Shown piece after piece: positions 21,643 to 36,216 of a stretch of DNA of 64,000 nt (position 1 is its first letter; every line of letters starts with the position of its first letter). The notes under the pieces were generated by a model. That model had not been told where the DNA came from. It saw only the letters and a program-made list of their open reading frames with translations, and searched no databases. This DNA is from Sphaerosporella brunnea (taxonomy: Eukaryota > Ascomycota > Pezizomycetes > Pezizales > Pyronemataceae): the NCBI GenBank assembly GCA_008704415.1, contig VXIS01000045.1, forward strand, positions 124,001 to 188,000, in the 5' to 3' direction. The position numbers and the translations under genes were made by a program.

Positions 21643-22881
21643 GGTGGTGGTGGTTACAATAATATCATATGAGATTCGGTAGATAGATAGCGGATAGAAT
21701 CAGGGACAATCACTCGAATTTCCCAATCGGGTAAAATTATACCCAAACACCATTCTCAGGGGCGCCATTTGTTTTTTTGTTTTCTTTTTTGTTTTAATCA
21801 TAATCACATTGCATTCTGCCGCTTGCGGCCATGGCATATATAGAAAAGAGAGACTGTGCTGCCCCCTAGGACTCAAGATCCTACTGCCGGGGCCTGCGGC
21901 TCTCTTAAGGAAAGAAAATCAAGGAAATCGCAAAAAGTATACAGAAAGGACTGTGTTTTACCCCCTCGTCAACCCCGCACGTCCGGAGCCCGCTGCTCCC
22001 TCTCCCTCTCCTTCCCCTTCTCCTTCTCCTTTCTCCTATCCCCCATGGGATTGCGAAGCCTGTACTGCTTGGTGTCAGCGGCTCCGCCCATGAAGACGTT
22101 GATGCTCACACTCCCGCCCCGGGCCACTTGGGCCCAGGAGGGTGCGCTTCCCCGTTTGTCTTTTTCCGTTGAGCGGCCCGAGGGCCGTCTACGTTTCTTC
22201 CTTTCAACCTTCTTTCAGCCCCCTTCGGCCTCTGTCCCTCTACTCCATAAGCACGAAGCGAGTGGTGTGCAGGAAGGATGCCAGGGGCGCCATACTAAAT
22301 GCTTCTACAAAACTCCAAATTTTTCAACCCACCACTCTTTTTTTTTTTTTCAATCAAATCCTTCTAGAGCAGCATGTCTATCGCCCTATTAAACGCTTTG
22401 AAATTTATGTGTTGTTGTGATTTAATACATTCGCGTGCAAAAGGTGGCTTTTGGCACTCCGTTTTAAGTTGTCCCCAACCATAGTTCTACGATCGATGGG
22501 ATAATGGCGTTATACTAAGTACTAATCATATCACGACCGAAGGCCTCAAGAATATTGTTGGAGGGGAAGGAAATTCATGTGCCACGACACCTTGACAAGC
22601 AGCACCGAGCTCTATTCCAGCTGCCCAAAGGCGCAAATCCTCAAAACCTCAAAGGAAATCCATCGGATGGATGCTACTCGAATAACTCCCCCCAACAATG
22701 AACACCGCGATCAAAAGTTACAAAACCGCCGAGAAAGGAAAAAAGTAGAGCAGAGTAAATACTGGGAATATCGCAAGAAACCCGCAACTCACAGCTCCAA
22801 AACATTGATCAACAAAGGGACACAGAACCGCGCAGTGCAACAGAACAATAAGAATAGCCCAACAAACCAAAACAAGCGCAG
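21643..22881. other. Intergenic region HEM4-HFL1
   Basis: 1.2 kb with CT-rich (21985-22030) and T-rich (22328-22350) tracts. Frames here are short and low-complexity. No gene is recognised. Confidence 0.4.
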
Positions 22882-25169
22882 CTAATGACCCCAGATATCG
22901 CGCTCGTTCATGCTTCCATATATGCCCACAGAGTGTCCAGTGCCGGACTGTTCGTCGTCTCGCTTCCACGGTGAATCATCCTCAGCCTGGTAGCTAACCA
23001 CACCTTCGTTCCGAGGAATATCCTTGGCACCAGCTTTGCCATCTGCCTCAGAAGCCTCGTCTGCATCGTCACCAATGATAAATTGGGAACTCTCTGGATC
23101 GCCTTGCGTTGCATGTGTTGATGCCAGTACCTCGACCGATGGTGCTGCTGATGGCTCAAAGCCTTGTCTTATCTCCTCGCCAGTTGCTTCTGGGGGATAT
23201 TGGCGTACAAAACGCCGTGACTCCACTTCATTCCATCCAGGCCCGCCTTCTTTTCTGGCCCTAACCCGCTCCATTTCTTCGGCAGCTTTGTCTTCCACAA
23301 CAAGATTCACAAGACCACTGCGCTTTGAGAATGCGGATGAAGCCGAGTTATTCCGGTGCAGAAGCGGCTTGCTAGCCTCGCCTTTGGATTTCTTTCTGGG
23401 GCACCCAACGGAAGGCGTCCTTGTCCTAGATTTACCCTTTCCCCCGCCGTTCTCGAGGTTGGGCTGAAGTAAGGCTTGGTTGATGGATGTGGTGATTAAA
23501 TTATCTTGGCTCAACTGCGGATATCCACAACGGTGGTTTGCATAGGGCCTGTTTGCTGTGATAACGGGATACTTTGAGAAAAGTCAGTAGGGTATCGGAT
23601 GACTGTGCAGAAAGCTTACATTATAGTCCCCGAATTCCAATGAGCGAGCGCTCTCGTACAATTTCTCATCTTCTTCATGCAAGTCGGTTTCCTCCATGGC
23701 GCCGTAATTACCGCCTTTCCATGCGCGGTTCTCCCCATTTTCAGCGCTGCCAGGTGAAATCGACCTGTCCAGATTGCTTGGGCCGGGGCCACTGAGAAGA
23801 CCGGTCCGCGAGGTAGGTTGTGGTACCCAGTACTTTGCTTTGCCGCCGCGCTCATATCTTAACCCTTCCATCATCCTCGCAACACGTGCACCGGACTCCG
23901 GATGTGGCATCACCCCCTCGCTGGAATCAAAGAGACGGTATTGGTAAGACTTTCCTTTGAATGTCTGCTTCGAATCTTCCACCAGATCTCGGCATCCGAA
24001 TGCGTCACGGAATGCATAGAAAACTGGCATACGGGCCGCAGATATCGTCGAATCGGCATAGTCTCTCCACGAAAACGCATACCAGTGCGCTATGGCGAAT
24101 CCTGGTAGCTCGAAACATATGAGGCAGTCCTGGATAGCTCGTGCAATGTTGTCCGGAGTGTAATAACCAACATCGTGGATCACTCCAAGCCACACAAGGA
24201 TCGACAAGAAGAAGCCTTGCCAATATGAGACGAAAATGATGAGCTTAACGCAAAGAAACTGGCCATATAAATTTAGCACAAGCATGGCAGCCTCTGCGTC
24301 GATGGAGGAATACCTTTGGCACAGGACGAAATGGTGCCAGATCTCTTGCCATGCACACCCAGAAAATTCCAAGGGAATACAAACTAATGGTGACCGAGAT
24401 ATTGTAGATGATCCCACTCCAAAAGTATCCACTCTTTAGGCCAACGTATCCTTCTTGATAGGTGCCTGTTGCTTTCATTATGATCGCCGCAAGGGCCAAA
24501 GGCGGCTTCAACCAGGCATATTGAAGGATGCCCCGCTTTATTGCCAGGAATGTATGCGGGTCACTGATGTCTATCTTAGGAAGGATATGATTCAATGGCC
24601 AGACATGTTCTTTCGGTGCCCGCCCGTGCATCATGATGATCAGGGAACGCTCCCCACCGAGATAATTGATGAGGAGCTGGAAAAATGTGTATATGGTGAA
24701 AGCTTCATACATATCACGGATCGGCTCGACAAACTGGGCCGCCGTGATGGACATGAGGGAAACCCAGGACGAAATAGCGTAGATGGGGACCATGAGCAAG
24801 ATGCGTACGACATATCGCTGGAGGAGCGGTTTACGGTAGTTTTTTCTGGGAATCCTATTAGCGAAGATATCCCCACATTGTGCGGGGCAAGCCTTCGTTC
24901 GTACAGTTGGTACCATATGGACCTAAGCCATCGTTAGTGGCGGGTACGTCATAGACATGGAAACAAAGAAGCAACGGCACATACAAGCACGACAACAACG
25001 TCGCTATAAGCGAGGATATTCCCGCGAGCACGATGGCAACAGTGCCTGTTTGGGCATATCTGGTCAGAACACAGCTGGCACACTCAGTCGGGTTCAAGAG
25101 GCGCGTACTGAATTTCGTGCCGCTCCCATGTCCCAAGATCGAGGGACTAGGGGAGGCTTGATGATCCAT
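22882..25169 (-). CDS. HFL1: Hfl1/TMEM184-type vacuolar membrane protein (Solute_trans_a family)
   Basis: Five exons (25169-24985, 24922-24905, 24854-24314, 24258-23620, 23571-22882) give 690 codons. Seven hydrophobic helices follow a short lumenal N-terminus. The family core is NYRKPLLQRYVVRILLMVPI, FFQLLINYLGGERSLI, LKRG-like AIKRGILQYAWLKP, SVTISLYSLGIFW and FLCVKLIIFVSYWQGF. This is the organic-solute-transporter-alpha/DUF300 fold. In fission yeast the family member Hfl1 sits on the vacuole and recruits Atg8 through its cytosolic tail. Here the tail is long (about residues 395-690), acidic and Ser-rich. The second exon is 18 bases. The gene is divergent from CSF1. Confidence 0.88.
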
Positions 25170-25715
25170 GGTGGGAGATTTGCACGGGCAGGTGGTTTGG
25201 AGGATTGAATGGCTGAGGAGAGCAGCTTCGAAATGTCCCTGTGCTGGAGATATCTAGCGGGTGAGGAACGAGGCTTCGCGGGTGTAGCCTCTCATGGCGG
25301 GATAGTGAGGCTGGTGGGGGGGGGGGGTTGAGAAGAGGAGTCGTTGAGGGCTGGTGTGGGTGGAGTGATAAGGCTGGTGTCGTGTGAGGCAGCACTGTTA
25401 TTGGGGCTTTCTGCCAGACCTTGTGGGCAGATCGATGATAGGAGGGAATTGCCCTGCAGCTGCACGACCTTGGAAACGGAAGCGTTTGGCTGGTCCGTGC
25501 GTTGCGTCAGAACAGCGGTGGCTCTGTTAATTTGTGAGGATACACATGAAACTGTCGCAGCTACACAACCCTAACCCCCCGCCAGCATCCGTCTCGAAGG
25601 AGCTCCATCGGTGTGCATCCCGCGCGTCGAGCTTCTTCACGTCACGTCACCCACGCTGCTGGCGGGCAACCAACACAACATTCGCCCAAAGAACTCAGTA
25701 CCTCCTTCATTATTG
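25170..25715. promoter_or_regulatory. Divergent promoter HFL1-CSF1
   Basis: 546 bases lie between opposing start codons. A run of G is present at 25317-25327. No clear TATA box is seen. Confidence 0.4.
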
Positions 25716-28700
25716 ATGGTGGATGCCGATCTTCGCCCTCCGGCGCTGGACTCCAACGCCAGATTCAACTGGTATGTGAGGCGCGCGGAGCTTGGAGGGG
25801 TAAGCTAACATGTTTCGCAGGGTTTTTTTGGTGGAGCTTTTGGTATGCTGTATCATGTAAGTCCTACGGCTTTTTGTCGCGTTAGTATCTGACATGTGGT
25901 TTTTGTCAGCACAATCCTTTTCCTCTTTTACTTCAATCGTGTCTTCGGCAAAACCATTTCCCTCCTCGCGCGCTTGTACCTTCGATGGCTCGGAAACCCT
26001 CATTATATCGATATTGAGTCGCTTCAAATATCCATTCTTGCCGGCAGGTTGTTCTTTGGCAGAGTCGTCTACCATGGACCGAACGAGACCATTACAATTG
26101 TGGGCGGGCAGATTACATGGAGGTATTGGCTACGGCGTGTTCGGCATGTGCTGTCATATGAGTCCCAAGGAGGTGAAGACGGAACGGGGAAATCGGGCGG
26201 GCTACCCTGTCGCATTCTGGTTGAGATGAAAGGGCTGGAGTGGTTCATATACAACCGGTCGCCGCAATATGACTGGGTTATGAATGAAATGACAGCCGCT
26301 GCTGGCCAGGACAACGGTCACCATGGGAGCCCACCGGCGGCGTCTCATCATTCTGAAGACTACCTGAACGGGGATGCTGGAGAGGAGGGTAAACAGACAC
26401 CGAAGATCGGTTCTACCACTCTTGCTCCACGGCCTTCCAGGTCAGCTACTACTATCGTGGAAACTTTCGAAGACGTGGTCGCAAATTCACCCTATTTGAA
26501 AATGCTTCCTATCAAGTTGGAGTGCACTCGGGGTGCAGTAGTCATGGGAAATAACAACACCCCGTGTGCATTGATCGCCCACTTTGAAAAGGCGCAGGGA
26601 GTGGTGGATGCCAGAAAGGTAGATCTTCTTTCGTGTTCACGAGAATATAGCACAATGCATGATTCTGAATCCACTTGTCCGTCCTGTAGTGCTTCCTGCG
26701 ATGGCGCTGACCGTGTTTTCAATACAGTCCCGTTCAATCGACAAGTACAAGCAAGTCTTTGAGCTATCTTTCACCCATCCCGTTGTGCAAATGAAACCAA
26801 ATGATAACTTCAAAGAACCTCTGTTGTCCCGCGGCGCCCGCGAACAGACAGCCTCCACTCAACCTGCTGCCTCTACGCCAGCGCCACCGGTTCGCACCCG
26901 CCGGCAAAAATTGCACGATCTGATCCCATTCCTGACACCCTCCGTGGAATCATTTACTCCTGCGAATGCGCCTGAACATGGCCAAGAAAATTTGCAGTCT
27001 CGCCGTGGGCAGTGGATGGGTCTCAGTCGTTATCTCGATGACCCCGAACAGCAAGACGGATGGAAGTTTGAGCCCGAAGAATATGCCATGGTTACAACTA
27101 TTCTTGATTGCGAGAGCGCGACCTTCTGTCTCTACTGGGACGTTATAGGCACCGTCCCAACATGCGAGCCTGCGCCATTTCAAGGAGGTAAAAACAGAAA
27201 TGGCACTCACCTAGCTCCTGAATTCGGCATAGACCTATCGTTTGCTGGCGGTACTGTAAACTACGGGCCATGGGCAGATCGCCAACGTGTGCATTTGCAA
27301 CAGATGTTCTTTCCTAGGATTTTCAAGACATCTGTGCCTGCGGAACCTCTCCGCCCAGGTGACGACAGGGTGTACACTGAATTCAAGATATTTGTGGAGC
27401 TTTCAAAGTCAACTATTTTGCGAATACCTGCGCGAGAGGCCAGCAAAGACTGGAAATATCGCAGGCGGCTCGAAGAAGGAGAAGTACGCCCTTCTGGTTG
27501 GCTAGAGATTAAAGTCGGAGACGAAAGCACTGTGAGCTACAACATGTCGTATGCTTCATCCCTGAGCGGCTGGGCGCATACCCTTGATCTGGAATTGCGA
27601 ACACCCGAGGTCCGCACCTCTGTTAATCACGGTTTACTATGGTCAGCCGAGCGTCAGACCCTTCAATGCGACCTTTCGGGGCCACTGCAGTGGAATGGGG
27701 ATACGAAATGGATCTTTAACAACGTTTCGACCGGCATGAAGATCTTCCTCCTGCGGGAACACGTCATGCTACTTGCCGACTTAGCCACAGACTGGACATC
27801 TGGCCCTCCTTCAGAGTACTGGACATTCATACCTATGATTTATGAGTTGAACGTTGAGCTGAAGGACTCAGAATTCTTTCTCAATGTCAACGATCAAAAT
27901 ATCATCAACAACCCCAGCAGTTTTGATGACAACACATTTATTGTGCTCCGCAATATGGGAGGTGACAAAGGGCATCTAAGAGCATGTGTCACAATGGACT
28001 TTAGAGAATTTCGACCACAGAGCTCTACCGTTGCTTTCACTGTGGAGAACGTGAACATCGAGGAGAAGGGGGGACTGGTCGAGGTAGGGGTGCGAATGCC
28101 AGGCTGGAACACCTGGAATTCTTCCTTAAAGCAACCGGAATCCTTGGGGAAAGTGGCACAGATTAAGTTGAAGGGCAGCTACGAGTTCTACGCGGATACG
28201 ACACCTTCCCTTATCGACACTTTGAGCCTGGACATTGATGGACAAGGGCTGGATCTGGTTCTGCATGGAGTTCTCATCAGGTATTTTTTGACTATCAAAG
28301 AGAATTATTTCGGCGAGAACCTTCACTTCAAGACTTTGGAGGAATGGCAGGAGCAGCAAAATTCGATAGCCACGGGGGGTCCTTCGTCGCCTGCGCCGCC
28401 ACACTCAAAAAGCAATGATCTAGATGTTGTCCTCAGCGTGGCAGCGCGTGAAATTGCCATCCTACTGCCGAAACATATATACGATGCAAAAGAACACTTG
28501 CGACTTTCGGTGCCTACGCTAGGTCTTGATATGCGTTTCACGAACTACTATATGGGTATGTTGTTTTGGTGGGTGTTTGCGATATATTGAGCTGATTATC
28601 CTATAGACTTGCAGGTGGATGTGGCACCAATATCCGTATTTTTGGGTGGTTCGAATTCGCCTCTACCTGAGATGTTCGTAGATGGCCTCACGATATTCGG

Positions 28701-31700
28701 CCACCGCCTCTTTGGACTTCCTCCAGCAGAGCCTACGTACGTCTGCAACTGGGATTTGAACGTTGGCGACGTAACCGGCGAGGCTTCGCCCGAGTTCCTT
28801 CAGACCGCTATATTCGCCATTGATTCTTTTGTGTTCAGCTTCAAGGATGTCGAAAATGCCCTTCCTGGTCTGGCGTTAGCTATAATACACGACGTAACCT
28901 TCGTCCGCCTCAATGTTGGATCCATTCGACTTTGGTTAGAGATGCACAGTTCGAGTGTATTCCGATTGGCTGCAGATGAGGTGTCATTCGTCTTGAACGA
29001 TCTCGCGGATGAGATCCATTCTGACCGGATAACTTTGAAAATCCCTGGTCTCAATGTGGCCTGCATGGATCGTCAGCGCCGAGATGGATGGAACACAAAA
29101 GGCTATCTTGGCACGAACGTCGACGTTACTGTACTCGGCAGAAAGAACAATGCTTCCGTACTTAGAAGACTTCAACAAAAGCATGTTCGCGATAGTGATT
29201 ATCGCACCGGACGCGCGAACTTCCTGCTAGCGAATGAAGATTATGAAAGCACAGGCAGCAGCATTCATCGAGATCTCAAGTCCGCCAGTATGGCACTACC
29301 GGCGCTTCCATCACCACGCTACGGTCTGTATTCGTTCCCATGTAGATTGGGAAAATTGCTAATGGTTATTAGATGCCGTTGGATCGGCATATGATAGTCA
29401 CTTCGCGGAATCGGACATGTCTTCCAAGAGAACTGGACCATCTGTGCTGAAAAGCTCCCAGTCATTTCTTTCCAGATCGAGAGTGACTGCGTCCACCACC
29501 AGCTTGTTACGGTCAACAAGTTCTCATGCGCCTTCCTTCCATTCTGCGGTCGAGTCTTTTTCGGATATACCAATGTTCACTTCGGGTACCCGCAGTTTGA
29601 ATCCATCAGGAAGCCAAAGCGCCGCAGCACCTGGCTCACGGGGCTCAATGCGAGCAACGACATCAACCGCAAAATCTATCCGGCATACCTCTTTCGAGGT
29701 GAGATCTCGGTCGTTCGCTGTAAACTTGTCAAGCACCTTTGCAAGACCGAAGTACCCCCTTGATGATATCGAACCCGATCTTAGCAAGGTTCCTGAACTA
29801 GAAAACTTCGAAGACCATGACCTCTCGCAAAGCGCAGACCCCGGCGATTTTCCCCCAGATGAAGAGTCGTCCAGGGACAGCATCATTGTTCAGTTTCTGC
29901 CTGGCATTCGAGCATACTGTACGCCCACTGCAGTAAAGGAATTTGCATCTTTGCTCGAAAATATACAGCCACAGACTCCTGATGACTTCTTGGACTCTAT
30001 CCAGGTAAAAGTCGTTTCCAAGCTTGCTGAAGTTGTCAAAAAAGCCAACCCCCATGGGACGATTCTGGAAGCTTGTGTTCGGCTTCCGCAGCTGAAATTC
30101 TGCTTTGTGGATGACTTCGCTGCGTCAGGCCACAAAGAGACTCCCGACGAACAGGGATACGGCCTTTACTTCAATCTTCGAAATCTGCTACTCGCTGGGA
30201 GATCGAAAAAGGAAGTCAAAGTTGATGAGACTCGTATGACTGCCAGTGAGACATTAAAGTCTATCCTCTCTATTCACGTTGTGGTAGATTCTGTGGATCT
30301 TGGCCTGAAAAATTTGGTTCCACCGCTTCCAGGTCTTCAGATGTCGGCACAGCCAGCACTCGCATTATGGGTGGAAGGACTGAGATTCTGGGCATCAACC
30401 TCTGAGACCTTGAGTGCGACCCTACAGCTCAAAACGCTGGCTTCTTCTGCCCAGGGATCCCAAGCTCTGTTTACATATGATGTTGCCCAGAGAATGGCAG
30501 TCATTGGCGAAGAGATTGCGAGCAAGTTTTCGACTTTGTCAATTGTCAAGGAACGAAGAGTTCGCCAATTCATCTCAGGCCTGGCTATAGCGGGAGAAGA
30601 CTTCCGTATAACGCAAGACCCGCCGACTTTGACGAGGCCATCCTACGTGCTCCGTTCGGCCACCGAACACGTTCGGTTGAATGACTCCTGGAAGATTAGC
30701 ACACGCTTGCGGCACATTTGGCAGTTATTGCCCCCTACGGAGAAAAAGAAGTGGAACGCAGAATGTGTCAACCGCAATAGCCCACAGTCCAACGCAAAAG
30801 ATACTCTTATCCATGTACTCCAACGATGGCGAGGGTGGGAACTGGGCAACATCAAAGAAAGTGTACTGATCAAGGAAGTTTTTGGGGAAGACCATGTCTC
30901 AGTGGCACTTGATGCTGCAACCCACCGTGCAGTCAAGATCAAGTTTGTTATTGGGTCTATCCGGCTGCTCCTTGACCCTGGCCCAACCCAGCATGAGTTC
31001 ATCATAGACCAATTACATGGGTCAGTGGTGACTGGCACGTCCACCGACTTAGCAAATTCCGTAGGCGGTACAGCAGCTGTGGTGGCGCCCGGCGTTCACG
31101 CGAATACCGCTGTCGAAGTTCACACTCGAAGTATCCGCTTAGGTATACGGTGGGAAATTTTAGATATCCTCGAGGCCGTTGCAAAAGGCCTGCAACATCG
31201 ACATTGCGACAGCCCAACATCAGCCGGTCCACCCTCTCCAACCCTCTCCCATACGGCAAAACCAAAGCAGAGCTCTGGGGGCCTCCACCTTATTTTCACG
31301 ACAGACCATGGATCGATAACTCTCGATACAGTGAACTTGAGGATTGTCTCAATGGTGCAAGATGTGAAGGCGTCTGTTGTGCTGGCCGAGCAGGACATCG
31401 ATTTGCAAGTCGGAAAGTTCGGCAATGTCGGAAGTTTGCTCTTTAAGGCGGATTACGGATCCTCCGAAATTTGCTTTGGCAATAAGATTCTCAGCAAAGC
31501 CACCATTCGCGCGCCCAGTCTATATGGCCATTTCGATGAGCATTGGTTTGCGGAGACAAAGTTCCATATCTGGAAGGTAATGGGATCAAGCGAGGAGATC
31601 ATAGTCGATATACAAGAGCAGGTTTTGGGTCTGATGGAAGTTGTTGATTATGTGGTGACCGATGAGTTTGCTCATGTTCACCGTCTACTGGATACCATTG

Positions 31701-34700
31701 ATGGAGCAAACCCTATGGATAACCCTCCAGGTTCTCCTAGTCTCGGGCCTTCCAAGAGACAGGTTCATTCGATTCATTGCACATTGTCACTCGATCGATT
31801 CAGTATCACCGCGAGGCTGTTGCCATCGCTTGCATATCTACTGCGTGGAGGCGGTGGCCGGCTCTCAGCCAGGCCGAATTCTAAGGACTCCAAGGAGATG
31901 ATCATTAATTTTGGGCTGGAGCACCATGAACACGAGATTTGCAAGTCAACAGAGCCGTCGGAATCCAGAATCATCTCTCTATTGCGGCTGCCGGCTATCA
32001 ACGTCGGTCTCAGAGACCAGAATAGCGATGAAGAGAGGTTTGTCGAAGCCACGGTATCTGTTGAAGCAATTACACTCGACGCTTCTTCGATACAGAGTTT
32101 GCTTAACGCTTTCAAGAAGCCGGAATTGCTCAAAGTCATTGAAGGGGCACGACTTGAGTGGCAGGGCATCAATTCTAAACTGGAAGAAATATTTGGCCAT
32201 CAAGAGAAACCGAAGGCCTCAACTAAACCTGCAAAGCCTCTGCTGTACCGCGCCCACGCGGGCGTTTCGGGCCTGAAGATTGAAACATTATCTCCTTCCG
32301 CTAACTTGGAGATCAATCTCGGGTTTATACAGCTCCACGCTTCAAACAGGGGCGCTCCAAAGGAGCCGGTGCTGCCCTTCCCAGATATCCGCCTAGAGTT
32401 CGGAAGGATAACTGTTGAATTGACCAGAACCGCTCCAGATGGTGTTCGGGATACTTGTGGATTCATTGAGTGGCACGCTTCCCTCCAGACTTCTTTGCAG
32501 CACACCGTCTCGGGCCAGACGCGTCCAGCCTTTTATATCCAAAGTCACTCTCTCAGGGTTGATATATTTGCGGAGACCGCATCTGCCGTTGTAGACATCG
32601 TTGGCCATCTTCAAGATAAACTACGAGACCTAGATCTCTCAAGGGAGGTTAAGTATTTCCGGAAATTGCGACATCACAGGCCCCTGGTACGGCGGTCCCC
32701 CGCTCTCGATCAGGACAACCAGTTCAAGTTATCCAATATGGCTATATCTATCGAATTGAGGGGAATCCAAGTTTTCTGGGTAGTTGGCCTCGGGGATTCG
32801 TTGCTTCCGCTGCCGTACGGCTATCAAAAGCAAAATCTGGTGTTGTCTTTCAAGAGGATACACTTTTCCACTGCCACGAGAAAAAGCAACGAGGCCGAAC
32901 TCATAATCGAAGAGTTCTTGTTGCAAATGGTGGATGCGAGTGGAAATCATATCATAGGCCGCTCCGAAAACTCAGCGCTCATGCCGGAGGTCATGTTCAA
33001 GGTTGCATATAGCATCAACCCATCCGAGCGTCGTCTTGCATTCCAAGCGAAAGGTCGATCTCTGGATCTTCGTCTCACATCTTCCTGCGTTATGGCTGCA
33101 AACTCGATCCAGGCTTCCATCACCGCGGCTGTCCAAAAATTCCGTGATGCATCCTCAAGCTGGAAATCAACTCCCACTAAGAGTGGAGGGGAGAGAACTA
33201 GCATGTTTAGCTCTAAACGGCTGGCATCGGTATTAGTGGACGCCGATTTTGCTGGCGCTGTAGTGCATCTCAGCAGAGGCTCTATGGAGGGAGCTTCGCA
33301 ATCCACTTTGCCAGGTGCCCAGCAAGGACGCTATGGCCAATTTTCCCAGAGCGAGGCCCATGGCGTAACAATGCTGAAATCCCCTGGATTGGCATTCAAA
33401 GTGGAGTACACAGATCCTGTTAATGAAGACCCTTCGCTAAGTGCCGAAATCAAAATCTCAGCGTCAGATAATACGCTGTATCCTTCGGTTGTTCCTCTGA
33501 TACTCGAGATGTCGGACAACGTCAAAGAGGTCATGAAGCAGCCTCCAGACGCAAAGGAGGTGGTCGAAAAGACGGGGAAATCTGCCAAAGGAAAAGATCA
33601 CGAAGAACCACATTCAGAGGCTTCCATCCCGGCGGCAATCCTTGGGGGATGTCGTCTCAACGTCGGAATACGGATATGCAAGCAAGAATTCACTTTAAGC
33701 TGCCAACCTATTGCACGAGTAGCTGCTTCGGCTGGATACGACCTCATATATGCCAGTATAAACACATGTGATGATCCAGAAGGCTATCGATTCTACTCCG
33801 CCTCAGTCGCTATCATAGGATTGAAGATGTCGCTGCAACACGTATATTCCCGAGAATCGACGGGAACTCTCGAGGTGGAAGCCGTCACTCTGTCATTGAT
33901 GAACAGCAAGCACGTGGTTGGATCTGCTGGTCTCTCTTGCATGATGCAGCTCAGTCCGATCAAATCTCAAGCCAACATCAAACAGAGCCAAGATTTCCTA
34001 CTATTCCGGGAAATATGGTACCCAGTCGAACTGCGAGATGACTCCAGCGCTCCGCTGAACCCGACCGGAGACCCTTCTTCCATGCTCGTTCAACGCTATC
34101 ATAAAGTAGCTGCGACAAATGCCTTCCCTTGGAATGCTACCATCGCGGTTGCCGGTGTTGAGCTACAGCTAGACCTGGGGCAATCCCTCGGGAAAACCTC
34201 CCTACAGGCTTCAAAGCTGTGGGTAACATCCAGGAAGACGTCGGATTGGGAGCAGACCATGTGCCTCGGTTTCGACTCGATTCGGGTGTCCTCCGTCGGG
34301 CGCCTAGGTGGATATGTCGATTTGAACGGCATGAAGGTCAGAACGTCGATCAATTGGGATTCTGCAATTGAATCACTGGATATCGTCCAGACGCCACTTG
34401 TTGAGGCTTCGATCGGGTTCAACCAGTTCCAGGCTCAGCTATCCTTTGATTATCAAGCATTTTTGCTCGCAGACATAGCTGGATTTGATTTCTTGATGTA
34501 TAATCTCAAGGATCCGGATCACGGCCCTGATCGTCTGGTCGGAGTGCTGGACGGCAACGAAGTCCAAATTTTCTGCACCACTTCGAGCGCTGCTCAAGGA
34601 TTGGCACTCTACCAGGCTTTCCAGCGTCTGGCGCAGGACAAACTGACATCCTTCGAGGCATCGTTGAAAGAAATTGAAAGCTTCCTTAGCCGGCGACAAA

Positions 34701-35775
34701 CACATAGTCACACCCCCAGCATACAAGAGCCACAAGAGCTACCTGTTCAGAAGGGCTCGCCATCCATGCAGTCTAGTCTTTTCTCTCTGCAAACAGATGT
34801 CGTTGTCAATCTCAAAGAAGTGCACGTAGGTGCGTTCCCAAGCACCTTCCACGACACATCGATCTTCAAAATCGAAGCCCTGAACGCAACAGCGCGATTC
34901 GCGGTCGAAATGGTAGAAAAGCAAAGAATACACAGTATGCTGGAGATGACCCTTGGCCAGTTGAGCGTGGCACTTTCACCAGTGAAGTACGATGGCTTAG
35001 GGACGACGCTGGCGGACGTCAGCGTTGGAAGGGTCATTAACGGAATTGCCGCAGCAAAGCAGAAGCTTGGAACAAGAGGAATCATCTTGAAAGTTCCCCA
35101 GGTTACCGCGAAAATGCACACCTGGCATGCACCGGGCTCCATGATGGTGGATTATATCTTCAAGAGTGCATTCGAAGGACAAGTTGATGTGGGCTGGAAC
35201 TTCCAACGGGTCGCCTTCATAAAAGGGTATAGCTCCATCAATGCTGTGGTTTTTTGGTGCGTAGCGACTGATTGAAACTATTCAGCATGTACCATGCTCA
35301 TGCCAGGGCTCTTGCACAACGGCAGGGCAAGGCACCAGTTAACTCGAGGATCTCTATGTACACGGACCTAACACCAGGCTCTGGGGCATCGTCTGAACAC
35401 GGAGCCGACAGTGTTATATCGGCAGCCTCTGACAAGGGTGACAAGAAGGAACCCGAAAAGGAGCTCGAAGAGGACAAAAAGGGCAAGATCACGGCCGTCG
35501 TGGACGTCCCGCAATCCAAATACGAATACAACCCAATCGAGCCTCCGATCATCGAGACGCCGCAGCTAAGAGATATGGGCGAAGCCACTCCGCCGATGGA
35601 ATGGATTGGACTTCACAGGGAGAGACTTCCGCATCTCACACATCAAGTATGTCAGCCCACATTTATTGTTAGGTACTGTTCTGACTTGGGCGGATTGTAG
35701 ATTGTGATTGTGTCACTTCTAGAGATAGCGAGGGAGGTGGAGGATGCATATGCCAAAATATTGGGATCCAGTTGA
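25716..35775 (+). CDS. CSF1: Csf1, bridge-like lipid-transfer protein (BLTP1 family)
   Basis: Eight exons (25716-25771, 25821-25856, 25910-26618, 26728-28555, 28607-29323, 29373-35226, 35286-35646, 35701-35775) keep frame and give 3211 codons. An N-terminal membrane anchor (FLVELLVCCIITILFLFYF, about residues 19-37) is followed by IDIESLQISILAGRLFFGRV and GGQITWRYWLRRV. This is the conserved start of Csf1 and related tube-forming proteins that move lipid between the ER and other membranes. KYKQVFELSFTHPVVQMKPN, DVGWNFQRVAFIKGMYHAHA and RALAQRQ near the end are further family marks. The penultimate intron was set at GTATAG (35227) because that phase alone yields the conserved C-terminus. A Ser-rich stretch near residues 1120-1200 is probably an exposed loop. 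Confidence 0.9.
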
Positions 35776-36216
35776 TTCAATTAGAGCAGTTCGGCGTTGG
35801 TGGTTTGATTCTTTGGGCCATTCATTATACCCTACATAATACTTCTATGTTTTCTTTGGTCCTCGACCGCTTCATGTCTTTAATTTCGTTCATGGCATCA
35901 TATCATATCATACTCTGTGTACATAAACTCTAACTCTGGGTTTCCATCCACACGATGCCGTGTTTTGACATCATCCTCTGCGTTCGCTGTGAATGGAATC
36001 CCATCCAAAGGCTTATTGTGGGCTGGGCGGGGTTTATGGTCCAAACCACCTTGGACTGGATACGACCTCCACCAAAGCACTTGCCTATCGCCGCGTAGGC
36101 CCCCAAAGCCAAAGGAAGAACTCAATTGCTCATCCGGAGGGCGAGACCATATAAAGCAGGCCTATCCCTTGAGCTTTACCACCATCGAATTCATTCGTTA
36201 TTCCCAACTGGCCATC
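35776..36216. other. Intergenic region with TATA box
   Basis: No gene is seen in the first 370 bases. TATAAA lies at 36150-36155, 62 bases before the next ATG, and is a plausible core promoter element for the secreted-protein gene. Confidence 0.4.
36150..36155 (+). promoter_or_regulatory. TATA box of the GPI-type protein gene
   Basis: The sequence CATATAAAGC is 62 bases upstream of the ATG at 36217. Spacing and sequence fit a TATA element. No other gene in the window has one as clear. Confidence 0.4.
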
